This document shows positions 25,651-32,618 of a stretch of 50,050 nt of DNA, in pieces. Source of the DNA: JAIQFL01 sp035295745 (GTDB taxonomy: Bacteria; Acidobacteriota; Terriglobia; Bryobacterales; Bryobacteraceae); contig DATGIL010000087.1 in assembly GCA_035295745.1 (NCBI GenBank), positions 1 through 50,050 on the forward strand, written 5' to 3'. Positions within the stretch are counted from its first letter, which is position 1. Each line of letters opens with the position of its first letter. Below the pieces are notes generated by a model. The model saw nothing but the letters and a program-made list of their open reading frames with translations, had not been told where the DNA came from and did not search any database. Both the position numbers and the translations under genes were made by a program.

Positions 25651-26538
25651 TTACCTGGAATTCGTCGCCGCAGCCTGAGGCTCGGCGGCGGTCCCGGCAC
25701 TTTCGCGGATCAGTTCGGCTACGGCATCAGCGGTTCTACCCAGAGGACCTAAAGTCAGGCCGTAACAGCGTGCACCGGCAGCCAGCCGGCTAAGGACACC
25801 CATAGTTTCTCCGTGACTCAGGGGACCGAGTCCGGTTTCCTGTAGCAAGCGAGCAGCCATTTCGGCCTGCGGCATCGGCGTCAGCAGTGGTTGTGTCACG
25901 CGTTGCCCGGAGATCAGAATGAGAATGCGGGCCCGACACGCGGGGATTGGCCCGGGCATGAAGTCGCCCGGCACGATAAACGGAGGGCGCGGGGGAGCGA
26001 GGGGAATCTCAAGTCCATCGGTTCGCAATAGCGCGAGGCTCTGGTCGTCTAAGTGAAAGCATCTGGGGACGGGGAAGACGTGCAACGAGTCAGGATCGGC
26101 CAGCGTCACGTCGTCAGACCCAACCGTAAAGCCCCGCCGAACCATGGCCACGCTAAGCGTGCTCTTGCCGGCGCCTGACCTCCCGGCGATGAGAGCCGCC
26201 GAGCCGCCGAAAGCAAGCGCACCCGCGTGGATCGCAATATTTCGCCGCTGGGAGCGGATGATCGTTTCGCAGAGAATGGACTCGAGATTCCACAACGTTG
26301 CATTCAGCGTGGATGCCTCGCCTGTTCGGTCCGCCAAGGTCCAATGGAATGTGCCGCTGGCAGACAGTGCCAATTCTGCCTGAAATTCGCATTCGGTCAA
26401 TCCTGATTTGTAAAAATGCCCGTAGAGCCGACCGAAGCAACTCCGCGCATCCGGCACATTGGTTTTCAGACGAAACGGCACGCCATGGACGCAAAAGCAA
26501 TCTTCAGTGAATGGCAGCAAGTTAGGCTGGAGACTCAC
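25651..26538 (-). CDS. HPr-kinase-like P-loop protein (PadeK-like)
   Basis: 295 residues from a GTG at 26538, overlapping the PqqD-like gene's stop (GTGA). IAIHAGALAF (102-111), Walker A AGRSGAGKST with K125, and SDDVTL (141-146) match the HprK/P C-terminal catalytic core. Bacillus-type HPr kinase phosphorylates Ser46 of HPr; the shorter variants in paeninodin-like clusters phosphorylate the C-terminal Ser of a precursor peptide. No HPr or PTS gene is in the window and the neighbours are a PqqD-like protein and a small Ser/Thr-rich peptide, so peptide phosphorylation is the better guess. The N-terminal 95 residues are not part of a canonical HprK N-domain. Confidence 0.85.
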   Translation of the reverse strand: MSLQPNLLPFTEDCFCVHGVPFRLKTNVPDARSCFGRLYGHFYKSGLTECEFQAELALSASGTFHWTLADRTGEASTLNATLWNLESILCETIIRSQRRNIAIHAGALAFGGSAALIAGRSGAGKSTLSVAMVRRGFTVGSDDVTLADPDSLHVFPVPRCFHLDDQSLALLRTDGLEIPLAPPRPPFIVPGDFMPGPIPACRARILILISGQRVTQPLLTPMPQAEMAARLLQETGLGPLSHGETMGVLSRLAAGARCYGLTLGPLGRTADAVAELIRESAGTAAEPQAAATNSR

Positions 26539-26807
26539 ACAGACTGTCCGTTCAGTAGACCGTGGTGCGCTAAGGTGGCGAGAAATTCGCGGGTATCGCG
26601 GTCCACCTGGCCGTTGGGAGCCTCATAGAGAAGCGACAGTTGCTCGACGATCTCTTCGATCGTATGCTTGCCGTCACAAAGATCCCAAATTCTGCCCCCA
26701 GACTCGTTCACGGGAACGGCCGCGCCTCCGGCGGATTCGAACAGGAGAACACTCTGATCGGGTAGTTTATGAGCCTCAACGTCATCCCGGCGAGTCGGAT
26801 AAGACAT
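26535..26807 (-). CDS. PqqD-like peptide-binding (RRE-type) protein
   Basis: 90 residues from the ATG at 26807, with GGGAG about 10 bases upstream. Winged-helix PqqD pattern: SVLLFESAGGAAVPVNESGGRIWDLCDGKHTIEEIVEQLSLLYEAP, with the beta hairpin, then the V-N-xx-G-xx-IW-L helix, and DRDTREFLATLAHHGLL as the last helix. PqqD-like domains (RiPP recognition elements, lasso B1) bind leader peptides and present them to modifying enzymes. The start lies 25 bases after the small-peptide gene, its most probable ligand. Confidence 0.88.
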   Translation of the reverse strand: MSYPTRRDDVEAHKLPDQSVLLFESAGGAAVPVNESGGRIWDLCDGKHTIEEIVEQLSLLYEAPNGQVDRDTREFLATLAHHGLLNGQSV

Positions 26808-26832
26808 AGAGATGCACTCCCAGGCTCTAGGG

Positions 26833-27057
26833 CTACGGAATAAAAGAGAGCGGTGGCTTTGCTGGCGCTGGTGTCGAACCGGTCGATTGTGGCGATTGTG
26901 GCGATTGAGCAAGCAACGGCCGTTCGCTGGCGGCAATGACGGCAAGCACTGCCGGCGCGACATAGGCCAACTTCGCGATTTTACGCCGGCTGACGGACTT
27001 TTGTTCCAGTTCGTTCTCCTGAATCGTTCTGTTTTTTTCCTGGTGATTCGGAACCAT
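26833..27057 (-). CDS. Candidate precursor or exported small peptide of the kinase/PqqD operon
   Basis: 74 residues from the ATG at 27057, fixed by GGAGG 7-8 bases upstream. Charged N-terminus (1-26, with QEKNRTIQENELEQK), twin-Arg-containing SRRKIAKL (23-30), a hydrophobic segment AYVAPAVLAVIAA (31-43), then ERPLLAQ. The tail (51-74) contains only small, Gln, Pro, Ser, Thr, Lys and a terminal SFIP, including QSPQSPQST. Residues 1-50 could be a leader bound by the PqqD-like protein and also act as a signal peptide (cleavage after LLA). The tail offers six Ser/Thr before the final Ser as kinase targets. No cysteines. No family recognised with certainty. Too short and unlike a lasso core to call it one. 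Confidence 0.68.
   Translation of the reverse strand: MVPNHQEKNRTIQENELEQKSVSRRKIAKLAYVAPAVLAVIAASERPLLAQSPQSPQSTGSTPAPAKPPLSFIP
26884..26907 (-). repeat. 9-nt tandem repeat encoding Gln-Ser-Pro
   Basis: The unit CAATCGCCA (minus strand) occurs 2.7 times in frame in the small-peptide gene, encoding QSPQSPQS. It can expand or contract by slippage without a frameshift, changing the number of Ser-Pro sites. Confidence 0.8.
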
Positions 27058-27082
27058 GTGGCCTCCAAATACTCCTACCAGG

Positions 27083-27112
27083 AATATACCCCAACTTATC
27101 CAACGTAAGCAA
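27083..27112 (-). promoter_or_regulatory. Candidate promoter of the peptide/PqqD/kinase operon
   Basis: TATATT (27083-27088) lies 18 bases from TTGCTT (27107-27112) on the minus strand, placing a start site about 20 bases before the GGAGG ribosome site. This is the most AT-rich patch of the neighbourhood. Consensus match only. Confidence 0.4.
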
Positions 27113-27434
27113 TGAGAAAGAATCACGATAGGGGCTGGAACTCACCGTGTGCAATATTGCTCAGCGCTAGTCCGGGTAACACGTCTCAAGCCTTCACAGA
27201 TAGAGGACATCGGCGCGAGTTCAATCGCAAGATGGAAGTGGCGGTCGCGGCCCCCGCTTCGATAAGTGCGGCGGTGGGTTTCGGCGTAACGGGGTTAGTG
27301 GAAACCTTTCACAACCTTATCCAATTCGAGGCGTTGTGGCACCGCACCGCCTTCGGCGCGAGTCAGCACTGACCCATGACAGCTGCAGCGGATCGACAGG
27401 AACGCCTTTAGACAGAAGTATGGAGCACCTGTCG
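27113..27434. other. Gene-free stretch upstream of the operon
   Basis: No gene with supporting signals. A short plus-strand frame ends in TFHNLIQFEALWHR at about 27371 and could be the tail of a lost gene. No inverted repeats typical of insertion-sequence ends were seen. Confidence 0.35.
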
Positions 27435-28034
27435 TCACCAGTTCGCTCCCTTGCCCTTGGCTCGTGCCTTGACCCATGACGGATAGTTCTTCGGGACGTC
27501 GAGCCTCTTGAGTTCTGTCCACGCAGCAATTGCCTCTGCACGGGTCACACCCGGATTCGCGGCGAGGAACTCGGCGACGAAGTTGATGTAGCGGCAGTGA
27601 GGGATCTTCTCGAAGCGCTCCTGGTTGTTCAGGGCGATGTACTGCCGCACGAGCTCGCCGTATGTTGGGTGCTTGCCGCTCGTGGTCTGTTCCTCTCGCC
27701 AGCGATTGAGCCGATACCAGACTCCAGGCTTCTCACGAACCTCCGGCACCATCAGACGTGCTTGTTCGACGATGAACTCCTTGGTTTCACGGTTGCCCCT
27801 GTAGTGCTCGATTCGGAGCTTCAGGTCGAGGCCGCAGTCCGCGTCCCTCACGCCGATCCGGCGCAATGAACGCTTCGTCGGTGACGCAGCCTTACCCGTG
27901 CGCAGGAACCTCGCAATGGCCCTTTCGAGTTCGTCCTTGCGCAGCTTCTTCGCAGCGGGAATCCCGATACTCACAGCGAAGTTCTTCAATTGGTCCAGGT
28001 ACCAATAGCCGTTCTCGAAATCACGCAGCGTCAT
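27435..28034 (-). CDS. SAP-like domain protein (DUF6434-like)
   Basis: 199 residues from the ATG at 28034. The first 45 residues (DFENGYWYLDQLKNFAVSIGIPAAKKLRKDELERAIARFLRTG) have the helix-extended-helix pattern of a SAP-like motif, usually nucleic-acid binding. A second region (LDLKLRIEHYRGNRETKEFIVEQ) is basic and helical, and the C-terminal region (GELVRQYIALNNQERFEKIPHCRYINFVAEFLAANPGVTRAEAIAAW) resembles a DUF6434-type module. The product is basic at both ends (WVKARAKGKGANW). Such small proteins are scattered in bacterial genomes, often in accessory regions as here. Function unknown. In-frame ATG starts further upstream (28058 and beyond) cannot be excluded. Confidence 0.7.
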   Translation of the reverse strand: MTLRDFENGYWYLDQLKNFAVSIGIPAAKKLRKDELERAIARFLRTGKAASPTKRSLRRIGVRDADCGLDLKLRIEHYRGNRETKEFIVEQARLMVPEVREKPGVWYRLNRWREEQTTSGKHPTYGELVRQYIALNNQERFEKIPHCRYINFVAEFLAANPGVTRAEAIAAWTELKRLDVPKNYPSWVKARAKGKGANW

Positions 28035-28482
28035 CGACGGAGAGAGGGCACCTACCATGGTGACAGCGTACTCCATTCGGCGAAGATGTTCGAGCGCGCA
28101 GACGAATCGCGGCAAGCAGAAAACCGCGGCCCGCTCCATGCACGTGATGATATCGACTCCGGGCCTCCTTGTGACTGGACCCATAAACTTGCCGGTTTGG
28201 CGACAGTATGCGTCCTAACTGTGATTCCTTCACACTTGTTGCGGGTGTCGATGACACTTCAGGCGACGCTTCGAAGCTCACAGCGGTCACTGAGCCCAGG
28301 GCGCAACGGCACTTTGCAGTTCGGACTTCATAGGGAGGATTCGGACCTAGTGGTAGGGGTCGAGCGGCGACCACTGCCGGCCGATCCATGTTGTACTGTT
28401 CCGGTCCGCTATTCGGGTTATCTTTCCAACGAATCGATCAGTGACAGGATGTTACTTTACTCAGGAGCATGAGCTAGTCGGC
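28035..28482. other. Gene-free stretch
   Basis: Mixed-frame sequence without a recognisable gene, ribosome site or repeat. It lies between two minus-strand genes in the accessory part of the window. Confidence 0.4.
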
Positions 28483-28518
28483 GGCAGGTTGGCCTGCCTA
28501 AACTGACCCTTCGTCAGT
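28483..28518 (-). terminator. Paired small hairpins after the nitrilase gene
   Basis: Two perfect 6-bp stems: 28502-28507 with 28513-28518 (5-nt loop) and 28483-28488 with 28493-28498 (4-nt loop). They lie within 40 bases downstream of the nitrilase stop on the minus strand. Only TTTA follows the first stem, so termination strength is doubtful. Confidence 0.45.
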
Positions 28519-28521
28519 AAG

Positions 28522-29562
28522 CTACGCACGCCGTTGACGGACGTCCGCTTCCTCGCCTTGTTGGCTTGCTGTCTTGATGTCGCCCAAACGGGCGCTGTTG
28601 CGGTCATCACTATCTTGACCCAGTGAGACGCTAAGAAGCGGCTTGGGCCTGCGATGCACGATCAATTCAAAGATGTCGGGACGTGCGTAATGTCCGGCTA
28701 CATCCAGTTGCCATCTGGGCCCAGTGATCTTTGCACGGTCCAACTCCGCATATAAGATTTCTTCTTTTTGGCTGGCGGGGCCCGCCACCATCTTTCCGTC
28801 CGGGTCCACGATCACGCTGTCGCCGGGATTAATCCATCCTTCCACGGCGCCCAAGTACTTCTCTTTGAATGCAAACCGATCGGGCACGTCATCCTTGTGC
28901 ATTGCCGCGCAGCAGCCGACCACGTAGCATCGCCCTTCCTTGGCTACGTGGCGCACCGTGGAGAGCCAGGGTTCTCCGCGGTCCCAGGTGGGCGCAACAA
29001 AGATCTCTGTGCCCCAGGCCGCCATCGCATACCGCGCCAGCGGCATGTAGTTCTCCCAACAAATCAGCCCCCCCACGCGCCCGAAGGGCAGGTCATAAAC
29101 CTCAAGGTCGCTACCGTCTCCCATGCCCCATACAAGCTTTTCGCCCCCGGTAGGCATCATCTTACGATGCTTACCCAGGATTGTGCCGTTCGCTGCGATA
29201 TACAAGAGCGTGTTATACACCGTCGAACCGCTCGCCTCGATATTCACCTCGTTGATGCCAATAGCTACGGCAACCTCGGCCTTTTTGGCTGCCTCGCAGA
29301 GTTGGGCAGTCGCCTTGCCGGGAACGGCAACAGCGTTCGCCACGAACTCCGCATACACTTCCCGCAGTGGATGGGTGTGACCAGCCGGGATGAACCAAAC
29401 CCAGAGCGGATAGCCTGGTACAAAGGCCTCGGGAAACACGGCTAGCTTCGCGCCCGCCGCTCCGGCCTCGGCAATCAGGTGGCAGGCTTTGGCGATCGTA
29501 GCCTCCCGATCCATGTATACCGGGCATGCTTGAACGGCGGCGATCCTGAACAGATGGGACAT
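28522..29562 (-). CDS. Nitrilase
   Basis: 346 residues from the ATG at 29562, where homology-like sequence starts (MSHLFRIAAVQ); the earlier in-frame start adds 61 residues of non-family sequence. The Glu-Lys-Cys triad of the carbon-nitrogen hydrolase superfamily is present: E45 in VFPEAFVPGYP, K134 in GKHRKMMPT, and C168 in VGGLICWENYMPLARY. CWENYMPL is characteristic of true nitrilases (EC 3.5.5.1) rather than amidases or ureidopropionases. Cytoplasmic, forms helical oligomers, converts nitriles to carboxylic acids and ammonia. The last about 35 residues are Asp/Ser/Gln-rich and probably disordered. No pathway neighbours. Confidence 0.92.
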   Translation of the reverse strand: MSHLFRIAAVQACPVYMDREATIAKACHLIAEAGAAGAKLAVFPEAFVPGYPLWVWFIPAGHTHPLREVYAEFVANAVAVPGKATAQLCEAAKKAEVAVAIGINEVNIEASGSTVYNTLLYIAANGTILGKHRKMMPTGGEKLVWGMGDGSDLEVYDLPFGRVGGLICWENYMPLARYAMAAWGTEIFVAPTWDRGEPWLSTVRHVAKEGRCYVVGCCAAMHKDDVPDRFAFKEKYLGAVEGWINPGDSVIVDPDGKMVAGPASQKEEILYAELDRAKITGPRWQLDVAGHYARPDIFELIVHRRPKPLLSVSLGQDSDDRNSARLGDIKTASQQGEEADVRQRRA

Positions 29563-29920
29563 TAAGGTATCGGGGCCTGGGTACGGCCGGCTCTGACACG
29601 TTGCCAGCAAAGACATCATAGTCCAAAAGGGCCATGCACTTCGAGCCCTCGATGTACCTTGCGGGACACGGAAGTCGGAAGTTACAAGGCAGCTCTGCCA
29701 AGCGACACCGGGCGGGGAAAGCGATTTGTCGATCCTGGGCGGCAATCCTCAGAACGGGTTGGGCGGACCCAGCGGCGAATGGTTGGGCTTCGGACGAGGC
29801 CAAGGCGGCTCCGCCTGGCCGGACCGGACTATAGTCCCGCCAACATCGCGGCCTTGCGACGGTTCCAGCAAAAGCATGGCTCCGGGCAGGCCCTGCAACA
29901 AGCTTGGGGACGCAATTTAG
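29563..29920. other. Gene-free stretch beside recombinase remnant
   Basis: No confident gene. A plus-strand frame to 29976 contains YSPANIAALRRFQQKHGSGQALQQAWG, which reads like protein but has no start or family assignment. A near-perfect hairpin (29798-29820, GGCCA/TGGCC and GGCG/CGCC with one bulge) has no gene beside it. Confidence 0.35.
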
Positions 29921-30052
29921 GAACTTCTCACTTTGCCCCCGACAAGTCGCCAATCTGCGCGTTGGCGGGACATTGATCTCGTCGTGGTCTGGCGCCTGGA
30001 TCGCTGGGGACGTTCCCTGGTGGATCTGGTGAATGGCAAAAATGCCATTTGA
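29921..30052 (+). pseudogene. Serine recombinase (resolvase) fragment
   Basis: Between in-frame stops, this frame encodes SARWRDIDLVVVWRLDRWGRSLVDLVN and then a stop. It matches the core of the resolvase N-terminal domain (DVVLVWRLDRLGRSL, with the Arg residues that activate the serine nucleophile). The N-terminal part with the catalytic Ser and the whole DNA-binding part are missing, so this is a dead remnant. It marks a former mobile-element insertion in this gene-poor stretch. Confidence 0.7.
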
Positions 30053-30685
30053 GCTCTCGGTGCTGATATCGCGCGCTCGGCTGAAGCCACGTCGGGGAAC
30101 GGGCATTGTGGAGCCCTGACCTGCGGGCCGATCCTGCGGCCGCGACCCTTCGCTCGTATGGCGACTGCGGGCCTTTCAGCAGCTACCCGATCGCTGCGCC
30201 AGCCGCTGCGGCTCCACCGGCGAATGCTCAAGAATCTACGTTTTCTGATTACCGCAACCCCGCGTTGGTCACACAGCATCGGTCGCAAGTCCGGACTCTA
30301 CCCGCGGTTGGTATGCACAGGATCGCGCAGATAGATGGGAGCGCCGTCACCCACGTGCTCGACGACTACGTGAGCGATGGATTGTTCGTCGTCGTTGAAG
30401 ACACCGGTAGGCACCCAATCGGTAGCGTCGCGATGGAATGAAGGCCGACTTTGTAGGAAAACGCTCCGCGGGGCATCGGCTCGATTCAGCGACGAGAAGG
30501 AACAGAACCGCTGGCGGTGGCCCCTATGGACGCCCGCGCCCTTCACCTTGCGCTTCGGGGACCAACTTTCCACACTCAGACGTTGAATTCTATGTTCGCT
30601 CGAATTCTCTCCCTCATGTCGGCAAACCCGCCCTAAGCTCGAATCAGCCCGAAAGCAAAAACGAGCCTAGGGCGGAGGAGAAAAC
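30053..30685. other. Gene-free stretch after the recombinase remnant
   Basis: No gene with start, ribosome site and family match. A plus-strand frame near 30300-30440 (RIAQIDGSAVTHVLDDYVSDGLFVVVEDTG when read in pieces) has coding-like composition but is not identifiable. The last 25 bases hold the ribosome site of the next gene. Confidence 0.35.
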
Positions 30686-31399
30686 ATGAAGAACTCATCG
30701 ATTGTTCACGTCATCGCCCTGGCCGCGTGCGCTGCAGGGACGACTTTATCCGCAGCCCAGATTTTTGTCGTCGCGCCCGTCGCGATCATAACTCCGGCGG
30801 TGGTTCGTGCGCTCACCAACAAGAAAGCTGAGGCTCCGGCTTGCTCCTGGCAAGTGGTGACCGCCAAACCAAACAACTTTGTGTGCGCCAAGACAGACAT
30901 CGACTGGCAGAGCTATGGGCGCCTGGAGATTGCCCCGGTGGAAGTCGCCCCCTCGAACTTAAAGCAGGACCTTAGCGAACGCCAAACAGAGCAGTTGCGG
31001 GACGCGCTCACCACCTCCCTACAGCGCCGGTTTCAGCAAATGGAAGGCGCCGAGACGGGCCGTACTCTGGTGCTGCGCGCTACCGTCACGAACGTGGAAC
31101 TGTCCAATCGCGCTGTGAACATAGTCAGCCTTGCGGCGATCCAGGCGCCGCTCAGCTTCGGCGGCGCCACCGCCCGAATTCAATTGCTGGACCGCGACAG
31201 CGGCGAACCTCTTGCTGAGATGACCATTCGGGGACGCGGACGCGCGTACGACTTCATACCCAGCGTGCAGGCAGTGGGGCACGCCCGCAAGGCACTCACG
31301 CGAGCGCCCAAAGAAGCCGGCAAGAATCTCGACGCCCTGCGCGCCAAATTCGGTCCCGAGCAGATTACAACGCTGGCCGCCGGCGGTGGAGAGCGATAG
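30686..31399 (+). CDS. Secreted DUF3313-like protein
   Basis: 237 residues, GGAGGAG immediately upstream. Signal peptide 1-23 (ALAACAAGTTLSAAQ). The mature region has the DUF3313-type pattern: IDWQSYGRLEIAPVEVAP, then a helical QTEQLRDALTTSLQRRFQQ and a strand LVLRATVTNVELSNRAVN, then LLDRDSGEPLAEMTIRGRGR and a helical end. Two Cys (C54, C65 region) could form a disulphide. Envelope proteins of this type are uncharacterised. The nitroreductase-like gene starts 58 bases later on the same strand. Confidence 0.75.
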   Translation: MKNSSIVHVIALAACAAGTTLSAAQIFVVAPVAIITPAVVRALTNKKAEAPACSWQVVTAKPNNFVCAKTDIDWQSYGRLEIAPVEVAPSNLKQDLSERQTEQLRDALTTSLQRRFQQMEGAETGRTLVLRATVTNVELSNRAVNIVSLAAIQAPLSFGGATARIQLLDRDSGEPLAEMTIRGRGRAYDFIPSVQAVGHARKALTRAPKEAGKNLDALRAKFGPEQITTLAAGGGER

Positions 31400-31457
31400 A
31401 TCGCAAGGCCGGACGAGGAGCCTGGATTCCGGGCTCCTTCGCATACTGGAGAATGCC

Positions 31458-32606
31458 ATGACTCGCAGACAACTGTTGCAGAGTACCGCCGCCACCGGCA
31501 TCGGGGCGGCGTTTCTAGCCCGGCGACCCCTTGGCGCGGTAGGGCAGGCCAGGCAACCGGGCGCGGCTTATGACCCCTGGAGTCGTTGGGAGGAGGGGTT
31601 CGGCCTGCCGCGCGCCGTACGGGCGGCCATCCTCGGAGCCAGCCCGCACAACACGCAAGCCTGGAAATTCCGCTGCACGGCCGATCGCCTCGATTTGTTC
31701 GGCGACAGGAGCAGAACCATCGGGACTATCGACCCAGTCCTTCGCGAACAACACATCGGGACCGGTTGCGCTTTGGAGAACTTACTGATCGCGGCGGAGG
31801 CCAACGGATTGGGCATCCGCGACTTTCTTTATGACGAGCGGCCGGAATCGGATCTGATTGCATCGCTTGCGTTCGAACCGCGCACGCCCGTTCATTCCCC
31901 GCTCTACGGCGCCATCCCGCATCGCCACACCAATCGTTCGCCGTACCTCGCGAACCGGCAGATCGCCGCTTACAGGATTCGCGATCTGGAAGGACTGAAT
32001 GCGGAGCCCGAGCTGTTACAAGTGCAGCTCTGGACGGGCGCGCAACACTCGAAGATGAGAGAATTGTCGATTGCCGCGGCCGAAGCTGTCGTTGCGGATC
32101 GGCAGCAGAGCACCGACAGCGCGCGTTGGTATCGCGGAACCCGCGCCGCCGTCGAGCGATACCGCGACGGCACCACGCTCGACGCTCAGGGGATGTCGCC
32201 TTTGCTGACGGCCCTGGCAAAGTTGCTACCGGAGCCGTCCCGATCTATGGCGGACCGGGTCTTCGTGAACAACGTCAAGAACATCTACTGCGGCCCCGGC
32301 GCAGTTTTTGGGACCATCTTCGCCAAAACTCGGGCCGGCAAGGCCGACATGGCCCGGGCCGGCCGGCTCTGGCAGCGGATGCATCTCTGGGCCACCGTCA
32401 GCGGCATCGCCATGCAGCCGCTCAACCAGATTCATGAGCGGATCGACCGCGAAGCTACTACCGGCATCGACCCGGTGTTCTCACGCGATTTAGCCGCCCT
32501 GGCGCCGGACTCCGGTTGGCATGGCGTCTTCAGTTTTCGGATGGGATACGGTTCGCGCAGCGCGCGGCCAAGCCCGCGGCGCGATCCAGCCGCGACCATG
32601 ATTTGA
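31458..32606 (+). CDS. Tat-exported nitroreductase-fold protein (Acg-like)
   Basis: 382 residues from the ATG at 31458 (GGAG 8-11 bases upstream). The N-terminus is a Tat signal (TRRQLLQSTAATGIGAAFLARR). The body has the Acg/nitroreductase pattern: RAAILGASPHNTQAWKF (the FMN-side Ser/His/Asn region), GTGCALENLLIAAEANG, and late GIAMQPLNQIHERID. Acg-type members often bind FMN but lack classic reductase activity and may sequester it. Tat export agrees with a cofactor loaded in the cytoplasm. Last neighbour before a LytS-type sensor kinase that starts 12 bases later, suggesting one transcript. Confidence 0.85.
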   Translation: MTRRQLLQSTAATGIGAAFLARRPLGAVGQARQPGAAYDPWSRWEEGFGLPRAVRAAILGASPHNTQAWKFRCTADRLDLFGDRSRTIGTIDPVLREQHIGTGCALENLLIAAEANGLGIRDFLYDERPESDLIASLAFEPRTPVHSPLYGAIPHRHTNRSPYLANRQIAAYRIRDLEGLNAEPELLQVQLWTGAQHSKMRELSIAAAEAVVADRQQSTDSARWYRGTRAAVERYRDGTTLDAQGMSPLLTALAKLLPEPSRSMADRVFVNNVKNIYCGPGAVFGTIFAKTRAGKADMARAGRLWQRMHLWATVSGIAMQPLNQIHERIDREATTGIDPVFSRDLAALAPDSGWHGVFSFRMGYGSRSARPSPRRDPAATMI

Positions 32607-32618
32607 GGCCGGAGTGCG

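Noticed and set aside
24338..27057. A complete lasso peptide cluster
   Set aside because: No asparagine-synthetase-like cyclase, no transglutaminase-like leader peptidase and no ABC exporter in the window; the peptide tail lacks a lasso-like ring Gly and Asp/Glu arrangement.
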